From Chitinophagaceae bacterium (GTDB lineage Bacteria > Bacteroidota > Bacteroidia > Chitinophagales > Chitinophagaceae), in the NCBI GenBank assembly GCA_021738605.1, contig JAIPBY010000003.1, positions 1-33,899 of the forward strand: a stretch of 33,899 nucleotides of DNA, given 5' to 3'. Below the pieces are notes generated by a model. It did no database searches, was not told the origin of the DNA, and saw only the letters and a list, made by a program, of their open reading frames with translations. Every line of letters begins with the position of its first letter. The first letter of the stretch is position 1. The position numbers were made by a program, and so were the translations under genes. Positions 10,045-18,186 of the stretch are shown piece after piece.

Positions 10045-11139
10045 CTAGTTGTTGTTGATCAGGTTGATGAAATCATCAAAAAGATAACGGCTGTCGTGGG
10101 GTCCAGGTGTTGCCTCCGGATGGTACTGCACTGAAAAAGCAGGACGGTCCTTGAGCCTTATGCCTTCAATAGAATCATCATTGAGGTTGATATGGGTAAC
10201 CTCAATTTGTTCCGCACTTCTGACAGCGTCGGCGTCAACAGCGAAACCATGGTTCTGTGTAGTTATCTCACAAAGGCCGGTCATCAAATTCTTGACGGGA
10301 TGATTCAAGCCCCTGTGTCCATGGTGCATCTTGAAAGTTTTGATGCCATTGGCCAGTGCCAGAAGCTGATGCCCCAGACAGATGCCGAAAACAGGCTTTC
10401 TTGTATCAAGAATCTTTTTAACGGTATCTACTGCATAATCCATAGAGGATGGATCGCCAGGGCCGTTTGAAATAAAGAAACCATGGGGTTCAAAAGCAAG
10501 CAGTTCTTCAAAGCTGGTCTTGGCAGGATGAACCCTGACATAAGCACCCCTATCGGCCATGCACTGGATGATATTTCTTTTGACACCAAAATCAAGCACT
10601 GCAATACGAATGCTGGCAGATGGATCACCCACATGGTACACTTCTGTGGTAGAAACAACTGAAGCCAATTCCAGGCCATCCATGGAGGGCACTTTTTTCA
10701 AGGCTTCCATCAAAGCCGCAACATCTGTACTCTCAGAAGAGATGATGCAGTTCATGGCACCTTTTTCACGGATATGTGTCACAAGGGCTCTTGTATCAAT
10801 GTCTTCAATGGCAACTACCTGCTGGTTGACCAAGTAGTTCTGCAAGGAATCATCCGCCATCAACCTGCTGTATTTTTCTTCAAGGTTTCTGCCAATAAGA
10901 CCCTTGATCTTCACTGTTTCACTTTCCACATCCCCTGCTTTCACGCCATAATTACCGGTATGCACGTTGTTCATGATCAGCACCTGCCCGAAATAACTGG
11001 GGTCTGTAAACACTTCCTGATAACCGGTCATTCCGGTATTGAAACAAAGTTCACCAGAAGCAGTTCCAATTTTACCAAATGAACGGCCATGAAAAACCAT
11101 TCCATCTTCCAAAATAAGCAAGGCGGGGACTGAATTCAT
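10045..11139 (-). CDS. carA: Carbamoyl-phosphate synthase small subunit
   Basis: ALLILEDGMVFHGRSFG, GMTGYQEVFTDPSYFGQVLIMN, FISNGPGDPSSMDYA, FGICLGHQLLALA, FSVQYHPEATPGPHDSRYLFDDF. Start at 11139 or 11154, since the ORF start at 11193 lies inside a terminator. Confidence 0.95.
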   Translation of the reverse strand: MNSVPALLILEDGMVFHGRSFGKIGTASGELCFNTGMTGYQEVFTDPSYFGQVLIMNNVHTGNYGVKAGDVESETVKIKGLIGRNLEEKYSRLMADDSLQNYLVNQQVVAIEDIDTRALVTHIREKGAMNCIISSESTDVAALMEALKKVPSMDGLELASVVSTTEVYHVGDPSASIRIAVLDFGVKRNIIQCMADRGAYVRVHPAKTSFEELLAFEPHGFFISNGPGDPSSMDYAVDTVKKILDTRKPVFGICLGHQLLALANGIKTFKMHHGHRGLNHPVKNLMTGLCEITTQNHGFAVDADAVRSAEQIEVTHINLNDDSIEGIRLKDRPAFSVQYHPEATPGPHDSRYLFDDFINLINNN

Positions 11140-11171
11140 TTCTTGTGTTGGCATGAGGGGAATTTGGATGC

Positions 11172-11207
11172 AAAATAAAAAAGGCAGGACCAAAAGACCT
11201 GCCTTTA
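11172..11207 (-). terminator. Rho-independent terminator after rplQ
   Basis: Minus strand: AAAGGCAGG-TCTTTTGGT-CCTGCCTTTTTTATTTTG. Confidence 0.8.
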
Positions 11208-11233
11208 AAAGAAATTATTTATCAACATTTTTC

Positions 11234-11755
11234 TTATTCAGAGGCAGTTGATTCTTCGGAAGTGGCTTGCGCTTCAGCAGCAGGAGCTTCTTCAGTTGCA
11301 GCGGCCTTTTTCTTGGCTCCACCACTTCTTCTGGTTTTCTTGGCTGGTTCAGCAGCAGTTGCAATACCCTTTCCGTAGATCTCGTTGTAATCAACCAATT
11401 CAATCATTGCCCTTTCAGCGTTGTCACCCAGACGGATGCCAAGTTTGATGATCCTGGTGTAGCCACCTGGACGAGCAGCAACCTTAGGACCGATTTCAGT
11501 AAACAATTCTTTTACTGCGGTCTTGTCTTGCAAATATGAGAATACAATACGGTGGTTATGCATGATCTGCTCTTTGCTTTCCACCTTTTTTGTCTTGGTG
11601 ATCAAAGGCTCGATGTACGTACGCAATGCTTTTGCTTTGGCGTGAGTTGTTACAATACGCTTGTGCATGATCAGCTGGCTCGCCATGTTGGACATGAGGG
11701 CCTCGCGGTGTGCCTTTTTACGGCCTAGATTGTTGATTTTGTCTCCGTGACGCAT
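11234..11755 (-). CDS. rplQ: 50S ribosomal protein L17 with Ala/Glu/Lys-rich C-terminal extension
   Basis: [45 protein letters not shown]. Confidence 0.98.
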   Translation of the reverse strand: MRHGDKINNLGRKKAHREALMSNMASQLIMHKRIVTTHAKAKALRTYIEPLITKTKKVESKEQIMHNHRIVFSYLQDKTAVKELFTEIGPKVAARPGGYTRIIKLGIRLGDNAERAMIELVDYNEIYGKGIATAAEPAKKTRRSGGAKKKAAATEEAPAAEAQATSEESTASE

Positions 11756-11820
11756 GACTGTTGAGTTTAAAGCTGTACCGTGTCAGGAATTACAGCCTGA
11801 TAAAAAATAGGTTTCCCTTA

Positions 11821-12822
11821 TTAAAATTCGTCGATATCGATACCCAATTTGGCAAGATCCATTCCGAAATGAAGGCCTCTTTCCTGAAGTACCTGCTCAA
11901 TTTCAGACAATGATTTCTGTCCGAAATTCCTGAACTTCATGAGGTCTTCCTGCTCATACTGTACCAGCTGGCTAAGACTGTTGATCTTGGCTGCCTTCAA
12001 ACAGTTGAATGCACGTACAGAAAGATCGAGGTCTTCCAAAGGTGTTTTCAGCACTTTCCTCAATTGGAGGGTTTGCTCATCTACCAGGTCTTCCTTCTTC
12101 TCTTCCTTGTTATCGAAAGTGATGTTTTCGTCTGTGATGATCATCAGGTGCTGGATCAAAATCCTTGAAGCCTGCTTTACAGCCTCTTCAGGATGGATTG
12201 TTCCGTCAGTAACCACATCAAGCAACAATTTTTCGAAATCTGTACGCTGCTCAACACGGGTGTTTTCGATGGCGTACTTTACATTCTTGATTGGCGTGTG
12301 GATTGAGTCAATCGGAATAAATCCAAATGGTGCCTCTTTCTGCCTGTTGTCCTCGGAAGGAACGTATCCCCTTCCTTTTGAAATGTGCAACTCAATGTTG
12401 AGTTTTGCAGAAGGATCCATGGTGCAGATGAGCAACTCAGGATTCATTACTTGGAAGGTTCCAGTCACCTCATCAATCATGCCTGCAGTGAAATCTGATT
12501 TTCCTTTGATGGAAATTGTCAGTTTCTCTGTCTGTACATCATGGTCGAGGATCTTTTTGAACCTGATTTGCTTGAGGTTCAAGATTATTTCTGTAACGTC
12601 TTCTACAACACCTTTCAGTGTAGCAAATTCGTGGTCAGCACCTTCAATTACGATACCAGTGATGGCGTATCCTTCGAGTGAGTTCAATAGAACCCTGCGA
12701 AGTGCGTTACCAATGGTAACTCCATATCCTGGTTCAAGCGGACGGAATTCGAATTGTGCTTCGAAGTCGGTTGCTTTCTGGAGGACTATTTTGTCCGGCT
12801 GCTGGAAATTTAAAATGGCCAT
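11821..12822 (-). CDS. rpoA: DNA-directed RNA polymerase subunit alpha
   Basis: FEFRPLEPGYGVTIGNALRRVLLNSLEGYAITGIVIEGADHEF; alphaCTD LDLSVRAFNCLKAAKINSLSQL. Start at MAILNFQQPDK (12822), not 12900. Confidence 0.97.
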   Translation of the reverse strand: MAILNFQQPDKIVLQKATDFEAQFEFRPLEPGYGVTIGNALRRVLLNSLEGYAITGIVIEGADHEFATLKGVVEDVTEIILNLKQIRFKKILDHDVQTEKLTISIKGKSDFTAGMIDEVTGTFQVMNPELLICTMDPSAKLNIELHISKGRGYVPSEDNRQKEAPFGFIPIDSIHTPIKNVKYAIENTRVEQRTDFEKLLLDVVTDGTIHPEEAVKQASRILIQHLMIITDENITFDNKEEKKEDLVDEQTLQLRKVLKTPLEDLDLSVRAFNCLKAAKINSLSQLVQYEQEDLMKFRNFGQKSLSEIEQVLQERGLHFGMDLAKLGIDIDEF

Positions 12823-12846
12823 ATTTAAACTCCTTTTACTTGTTAA

Positions 12847-12901
12847 TTCCCAATTGTCTTGGGAAAACGGGTGATATGAAACCCAGATGCCATGAGGCAT
12901 C
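12847..12901 (-). other. Two small hairpins in rpsD-rpoA spacer
   Basis: TTCCCAA-TTGTC-TTGGGAA (12847-12865) and GATGCC-ATGA-GGCATC (12886-12901). Confidence 0.5.
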
Positions 12902-12908
12902 AGGCAGA

Positions 12909-13514
12909 TTACTTAGAATACAATTCAACAATCAACTGCTCCCTGATGTTTTCAGGAACATTTTCCCTTACAGGGAATGTGATGAAGGTTCCTGACATTT
13001 GGGCCTCACTGAAGTCAACCCATCCAATTTTTGGATTTCTTGGTCTCATCAGGGACTTGATGTTCACACTCTCCTTGCTCTTGTCAGCGATGGTGATGAC
13101 ATCACCAGGCTTCAACTGGTATGAAGGGATGTTAACCACCACATCATTCACCATAACGTGCTTGTGTGAAACAAGCTGACGTGCAGCTGGACGGGATGGA
13201 GAAATACCCATGCGGTATACAGTATTATCGAGGCGTGACTCCAACAAGATGATGAGGTTTTCACCAGTAACACCTTTGATACGAGCTGCTTCTTCAAATG
13301 TCTTGCGGAACTGACGCTCCAAAAGACCATAAGTGTACTTAGCCTTTTGCTTTTCCTTTAGCTGGATAGAATACTCACTCGGCGCCTTGCGCTTGCGTGA
13401 CGCTCCATGCTGACCAGGAGGAACACTGTTCTTGTCGAGATACTTGCCATTTCCGAGGATCGGCTCACCGAACTTCCTACAGATTTTTGTTTTGGGACCT
13501 GTGTAACGTGCCAT
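12909..13514 (-). CDS. rpsD: 30S ribosomal protein S4
   Basis: MARYTGPKTKICRKFGEPILG; S4 domain RLDNTVYRMGISPSRPAARQLVSHKHVMVNDVVVNIPSYQLKPGD. Confidence 0.98.
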   Translation of the reverse strand: MARYTGPKTKICRKFGEPILGNGKYLDKNSVPPGQHGASRKRKAPSEYSIQLKEKQKAKYTYGLLERQFRKTFEEAARIKGVTGENLIILLESRLDNTVYRMGISPSRPAARQLVSHKHVMVNDVVVNIPSYQLKPGDVITIADKSKESVNIKSLMRPRNPKIGWVDFSEAQMSGTFITFPVRENVPENIREQLIVELYSK

Positions 13515-13600
13515 TGTAATTTGTTTTGATTTTTTAAGAAATGACAGTGGATTATTAAAAAATCATAAAACTGAATCTCCTGCCCTATTATAAATAATAA

Positions 13601-14005
13601 TTATACGCGACGCTTCTTTGGAGGACGGCAACCATTGTGTGGAAGTGGAGTAATGTCCTTGATCATTACAACCTCAATCCCGGAATTGGCAAGGGCACGA
13701 ATGGCACCTTCCCTACCTGCACCTGGTCCTTTAACATATACATCAACCCTTTTCAGGCCTGCCTCAAGTGCTACGCGTGAAGCATCTTGTGCTGCCATTT
13801 GGGCTGCATATGGAGTATTTTTCTTTGAACCCCTGAAACCCATTTTACCAGCACTGCTCCAGGAAATTACCTGTCCAGCCTTGTTGGTCAAACTGATGAT
13901 GAGGTTGTTGAAGGTGGCGTTGATGTGGGCATCTCCGAAACTATCAACTTTTACCACTCTTTTCTTCGCAGCCGCTTTGGCGCTGTTTTGTTGTGCTTTT
14001 GCCAT
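13601..14005 (-). CDS. rpsK: 30S ribosomal protein S11
   Basis: [47 protein letters not shown]...[15 protein letters not shown]...[18 protein letters not shown]. Confidence 0.98.
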   Translation of the reverse strand: MAKAQQNSAKAAAKKRVVKVDSFGDAHINATFNNLIISLTNKAGQVISWSSAGKMGFRGSKKNTPYAAQMAAQDASRVALEAGLKRVDVYVKGPGAGREGAIRALANSGIEVVMIKDITPLPHNGCRPPKKRRV

Positions 14006-14120
14006 AATTTTTTAAAATAGGTACTCAAAGAAAATCAGTCTTTTCAGACCCTGTTCAACCCTCGATTGCACCCGATTTTCCGGCGATGAACAGCAAAATG
14101 ATGGTGCAGGATATAATGAG

Positions 14121-14145
14121 AGAAAAGCGGCATAGCCACTTTTCT
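14121..14145 (-). other. Hairpin in rpsM-rpsK spacer
   Basis: Plus strand AGAAAAGCGGC-ATA-GCCACTTTTCT; 11-bp stem with one G-U type pair on the RNA; weak T-rich tail on minus strand. Confidence 0.55.
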
Positions 14146-14152
14146 GTTTCAT

Positions 14153-14533
14153 TTATTTCTTGGCGGCCTTTTTCTTGCCAGCAACCGTCTTACGCTTACC
14201 CTTTCTTGTACGGGCATTTGTTTTGGTACGCTGACCCCTTACAGGCAGTCCCTTACGGTGACGAAGACCACGGTAACAAGCGATATCAAGCAAACGCTTG
14301 ATAGACATTTGTGTTTCAGAACGCAGTTGACCTTCAACCTTGAACTCATTGGTGATGATTGTCCTGATCGCATTCAGTTCATCGTCATCCCACTGGTTTA
14401 CTTTTTTATTTACGTCAATTCCTGCCTTTCCTAAAATGTACTGGGCAGTTGACACTCCGATACCATAGATGTAAGTGAGACCAATTTCTCCCCTTTTGTT
14501 CTTTGGCAAATCAATACCTGCGATACGGGCCAT
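14153..14533 (-). CDS. rpsM: 30S ribosomal protein S13
   Basis: [53 protein letters not shown]. Confidence 0.98.
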   Translation of the reverse strand: MARIAGIDLPKNKRGEIGLTYIYGIGVSTAQYILGKAGIDVNKKVNQWDDDELNAIRTIITNEFKVEGQLRSETQMSIKRLLDIACYRGLRHRKGLPVRGQRTKTNARTRKGKRKTVAGKKKAAKK

Positions 14534-14575
14534 AGATGTTTATTGTATTTGTTCGATTGAATGATTGAGTAAAGA

Positions 14576-14692
14576 TTAACCCTGGCGTTGCTTATAACGT
14601 GGATTTTTCTTGTTGATCACATAGAGTTTACCTTTCCTGCGGACAATCTTGCAATCCGCACTGCGCTTCTTAATGGATGCTCTTACTTTCAT
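14576..14692 (-). CDS. rpmJ: 50S ribosomal protein L36 (38 aa; absent from the ORF track)
   Basis: Manual translation: [38 protein letters not shown]; between infA and rpsM as expected. Confidence 0.97.
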   Translation of the reverse strand: MKVRASIKKRSADCKIVRRKGKLYVINKKNPRYKQRQG

Positions 14693-14722
14693 ATCTCTGG
14701 TTTGGGCTCCTTGGAGCGGTTT

Positions 14723-14941
14723 TTATTTATACCTGAAAATGATTCTCCCCCTTGTCAAGTCGTATGGACTCATCTCAACCCCAACCCTGTCACCTGGAAG
14801 AATTCGGATGTAGTGCATCCTCATCTTACCTGAAATGGTTGCCAATATCTCATGCCCATTTTCTAACTTCACCTTGAACATAGCATTGCTTAGCGCCTCT
14901 ATGATATTACCGTCCTGTTTAATGAGTGCTTGTTTTGCCAT
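14723..14941 (-). CDS. infA: Translation initiation factor IF-1
   Basis: [72 protein letters not shown]. Confidence 0.98.
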   Translation of the reverse strand: MAKQALIKQDGNIIEALSNAMFKVKLENGHEILATISGKMRMHYIRILPGDRVGVEMSPYDLTRGRIIFRYK

Positions 14942-14955
14942 GGTTTTTGGGAGCG

Positions 14956-14963
14956 CAAAGATA
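14956..14963 (-). promoter_or_regulatory. Putative Bacteroidota -7 element (TATCTTTG) upstream of infA
   Basis: Plus strand CAAAGATA; 8/8 match to TAnnTTTG; predicts a very short leader. Confidence 0.55.
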
Positions 14964-15093
14964 AGATAATCAACGGAATTAGTAAAAAAACTTTAAGATA
15001 TTTTAACGAAAGGTCAAATTCCCTTCTTTATCCCGGTATTGTCAACTGAAAAGAAAGTTAAGAAAAACCTACAACTATCTGATATTCAATGAT

Positions 15094-15597
15094 ATGAAAA
15101 AAATAGTGCTGCTTTCTGATACACATGGATTCATGGATGAGAGATTCCTCTCCCACTTCAAGGGAGCAGATGAAATTTGGCATGCCGGAGACATTGGCGA
15201 AGGGAGCATCCTTGAGCAGCTGTCGACCTATGCCCCAATGAAAGCTGTTTATGGAAATATTGACGGGCATCCGTTGAGGCATGAACTTCCAGAATGGCTT
15301 GAGTGGGAAACTGAACAGGTGAAAGTGATAATGACCCACATTGGTGGAAGACCTCCCAAATATGTTGGAGGGGTGAAAGAAAGGATTGCCAGTGCCAAGC
15401 CAGCCATTTTTGTCTGCGGGCATTCCCATATCCTGCTGGTGCAGTTTTATGCAGGATTCAACTGCCTTCACCTCAATCCAGGCGCAGCAGGTAGATCAGG
15501 ATGGCATAAAGTACAAACCCTGCTGAAGTTTTGCATAGATGGAAGTGACATCAAGCAAATGGAAATCGTAGAGCTGAAACGATTGCCTTCGAAATGA
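15094..15597 (+). CDS. YfcE/MJ0936-type metallophosphoesterase
   Basis: KIVLLSDTHGFMDERFL, IWHAGDIGEGSIL, VYGNIDGHPLR, CGHSHILL, LNPGAAGRSG. Confidence 0.93.
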   Translation: MKKIVLLSDTHGFMDERFLSHFKGADEIWHAGDIGEGSILEQLSTYAPMKAVYGNIDGHPLRHELPEWLEWETEQVKVIMTHIGGRPPKYVGGVKERIASAKPAIFVCGHSHILLVQFYAGFNCLHLNPGAAGRSGWHKVQTLLKFCIDGSDIKQMEIVELKRLPSK

Positions 15598-15604
15598 GAA
15601 ATGA

Positions 15605-16072
15605 TTACATGCCTGGGAACCATGGCCTGCCGATTTCCCTGAATGGCCAGGGCACAGCTACCAAAATCAACAGCAGCGCTAAAATGAAATAACGGAAAGC
15701 CTTTTTGTACTTTTCTTCGTCGGATACATTTTTCTTGGCCATCCCATGCCCAAGGGTAATCAATACAATGGCCAAAATCATTGAAACAGGATGCTCCATT
15801 TGAAAAAATCTCAGGTATGGATCTTTCATCATAGAAACACCTTCAGGCTTAACGTATGAAAAAATGCCATAACGACCCAGCAACCATTGATACAAGCCCA
15901 ACAATAATGTAATATGTCCAGCAATCATGGTCATCAACCAAACCTTTTTGTCTCCGGCTGCAAATGCTTTCTGCCCCTTCCATCCTGAGAAACTTTTGTA
16001 AATGGATACCAAAAGAAGTACGAGAATGATCCAGCGCAGAAGGTTGTGTAAATGAAGGAGTCCGGTTTCCAT
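15605..16072 (-). CDS. Small polytopic membrane protein ('cytochrome b-like' hypothetical)
   Basis: METGLLHLHNLLRWIILVLLLVSIYKSFSGW...; several TM segments with His residues. Start trimmed to METG. Confidence 0.7.
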   Translation of the reverse strand: METGLLHLHNLLRWIILVLLLVSIYKSFSGWKGQKAFAAGDKKVWLMTMIAGHITLLLGLYQWLLGRYGIFSYVKPEGVSMMKDPYLRFFQMEHPVSMILAIVLITLGHGMAKKNVSDEEKYKKAFRYFILALLLILVAVPWPFREIGRPWFPGM

Positions 16073-16170
16073 GATTGTTGTTTTTATACCTCTCAAAAGT
16101 AAAGTAAGCAATCCAATAAAATGGAATAGGACTAAAAAAAAATCATCATCCTTTCTGTTTAACTTGCAGC

Positions 16171-17310
16171 ATGGCTGCGTTACAATTTGAATTGGAGAAA
16201 AAAGACCCTTCCTCCCAGGCAAGGGCAGGAACCATCACTACAGACCATGGCGTGATCCAAACACCCATTTTCATGCCGGTGGGAACAGCTGGCACCGTCA
16301 AGGCTGTTTCACAACAACAACTGAAATCTGACGTGCAGGCCCAGATCATCCTGGGCAATACCTACCACCTCTACCTTCGACCAGGATTGGAAGTATTGCA
16401 ATCTGCAGGTGGATTGCACGCATTCAATGGATGGGACAGGCCGATACTTACGGACAGTGGCGGCTACCAGGTATTTTCACTGGCTGCCAACAGAAAAATC
16501 AGTGAGGAAGGGGTTGTGTTCCAAAGCCATATTGACGGTTCCAAACATTTGTTCAGCCCGGAAAAAGCGATCGACATTCAGCGGGTCATCGGAGGGGATA
16601 TCATCATGGCTTTTGATGAATGCCCACCCTACCCCAGTGAATACAAATATGTCAAAAACTCAATGGAGTTGACCCACCGTTGGCTGGACAGGTGTTTCAC
16701 CCAAATGGACAATACAGAACCATTATATGGGCATACCCAGAACCTTTTCCCCATTGTGCAGGGTGGAACAGAGAAGGACCTGAGAAAAGCCTCCTGCGAG
16801 TTTATTGCGTCAAAGAATGCAGTGGGAAATGCCATTGGAGGCCTCAGTGTGGGTGAACCCACTGAACTGATTTATGAATACTGTGGATGGTCCTGCGAGC
16901 ATCTCCCAGAAAACAAACCGCGCTATCTCATGGGCGTTGGCACGCCAGCAGATTTGCTGGAATGCATCTCGCTGGGCGTCGACATGTTTGACTGTGTAAT
17001 GCCCACAAGAAATGGAAGGAATGCCATGCTTTTTACCACAGAAGGCATCATCAATATCGACAACAAGAAATGGGAAATGGACCATTCGGTTATTGATCCG
17101 GGCCTTGAGAATGAGACATCACAATATTATTCCAAAGCCTACCTGCGCCACCTGATCAAAAGCAAGGAGATCCTGGGGTTGACCATTGCCAGCATACAAA
17201 ACCTGGCCTTCTATCTTTGGCTGGTCACAGAAGCAAGGGGACAGATCATGAAGGGCAGTTTTTCCTCTTGGAAAAAAGACATTCTACCAGTGATCACCAG
17301 GAGATTGTAA
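16171..17310 (+). CDS. tgt: Queuine tRNA-ribosyltransferase
   Basis: TPIFMPVGTAGTVKAV, ILGNTYHLYLRPG, LTDSGGYQVFSLA, GGLSVGEP, RYLMGVGTPADLLE, DCVMPTRNGRN. Confidence 0.97.
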   Translation: MAALQFELEKKDPSSQARAGTITTDHGVIQTPIFMPVGTAGTVKAVSQQQLKSDVQAQIILGNTYHLYLRPGLEVLQSAGGLHAFNGWDRPILTDSGGYQVFSLAANRKISEEGVVFQSHIDGSKHLFSPEKAIDIQRVIGGDIIMAFDECPPYPSEYKYVKNSMELTHRWLDRCFTQMDNTEPLYGHTQNLFPIVQGGTEKDLRKASCEFIASKNAVGNAIGGLSVGEPTELIYEYCGWSCEHLPENKPRYLMGVGTPADLLECISLGVDMFDCVMPTRNGRNAMLFTTEGIINIDNKKWEMDHSVIDPGLENETSQYYSKAYLRHLIKSKEILGLTIASIQNLAFYLWLVTEARGQIMKGSFSSWKKDILPVITRRL

Positions 17311-17361
17311 TCTGTTTTTTTGACTACTTTAGTACAATCATCGCAGCAGAAAATTATCATC

Positions 17362-18159
17362 ATGAAAAAGTATCTCTACCTGTCAGCTGTATTTTTTCTC
17401 ATCGCAAACTTCACCATGTCTCAGGAAACAACACTATTTGAAAAGCAACTTTTCATATCTGGAGAAGATACCTTGCCATGCAGGATCCTGACACCTGTCA
17501 ATTTCAAAATGGGAAAAAAATACCCCCTGGTTATTTTTCTGCATGGATCAGGAGAAAGAGGAAACGACAATGAAGCCCAACTGAAATGGGGAGGCGATCT
17601 TTTTATGGATTCTGCCAACAGGATCAATTTTCCTGCGATTGTTGTTTTTCCACAATGTCCTAAAAACGACAAATGGGGAGAGTACAACAAAAATAACCCG
17701 AAAGACAGCACGGGCTATGATTTCAGCACAGATGCGCCCATGCGTAAACCCTTGAAATTGGTCAGTGATTTTATCGATACCCTAGTCAGCGCTGGACAAG
17801 TTGACGTGAGACGCATATACATTGGAGGATTGTCCATGGGTGGATTTGGCACGTTTGAATTGCTTTGGAGAAGGCCAGGATTTTTTGCTGCAGCCATCCC
17901 CATCTGTGGAGCCGGAAATCCAGAAAAAACATCCACCTACAAAGCCAACTTTCCCATGTGGATCTTTCATGGCGAAAAAGATCCGGTGATTCCTGTAGCC
18001 AATTCCAGGCTGATCTATGAAACAATGAAAAAAACAAACAACAAGGTGCGCTATACTGAATACCCGGGCGTCGGACACAACAGCTGGGCGAATGCCTTTG
18101 CTGAGCCAACGCTCCTGCCTTGGCTTTTTGAACAAAAATTGTCTGCTAAAAAGAAGTAG
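17362..18159 (+). CDS. Secreted alpha/beta-hydrolase (esterase / PHB depolymerase-like)
   Basis: Signal peptide MKKYLYLSAVFFLIANFTMSQ; YPLVIFLHGSGERGNDN; GGLSMGGFGTFELLWRRP (GxSxG); HGEKDPVIPV; GVGHNSW. Confidence 0.88.
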   Translation: MKKYLYLSAVFFLIANFTMSQETTLFEKQLFISGEDTLPCRILTPVNFKMGKKYPLVIFLHGSGERGNDNEAQLKWGGDLFMDSANRINFPAIVVFPQCPKNDKWGEYNKNNPKDSTGYDFSTDAPMRKPLKLVSDFIDTLVSAGQVDVRRIYIGGLSMGGFGTFELLWRRPGFFAAAIPICGAGNPEKTSTYKANFPMWIFHGEKDPVIPVANSRLIYETMKKTNNKVRYTEYPGVGHNSWANAFAEPTLLPWLFEQKLSAKKK

Positions 18160-18186
18160 GCAATAAAGTACCCTTGGGCAAGTAGA

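Noticed and set aside
11234-11330. Ala/Glu/Lys-rich C-terminal tail of L17 as a fused regulatory domain
   Set aside because: Low-complexity L17 extensions are common in Bacteroidota; no domain is recognisable.
11939-12874. 311-aa plus-strand ORF antisense to rpoA
   Set aside because: Shadow ORF; Ser-rich low-quality translation opposite conserved rpoA.
14576-14692. L36 with a single Cys as a novel variant
   Set aside because: Zinc-independent (C-minus) L36 of this form is common in Bacteroidota, so not novel.
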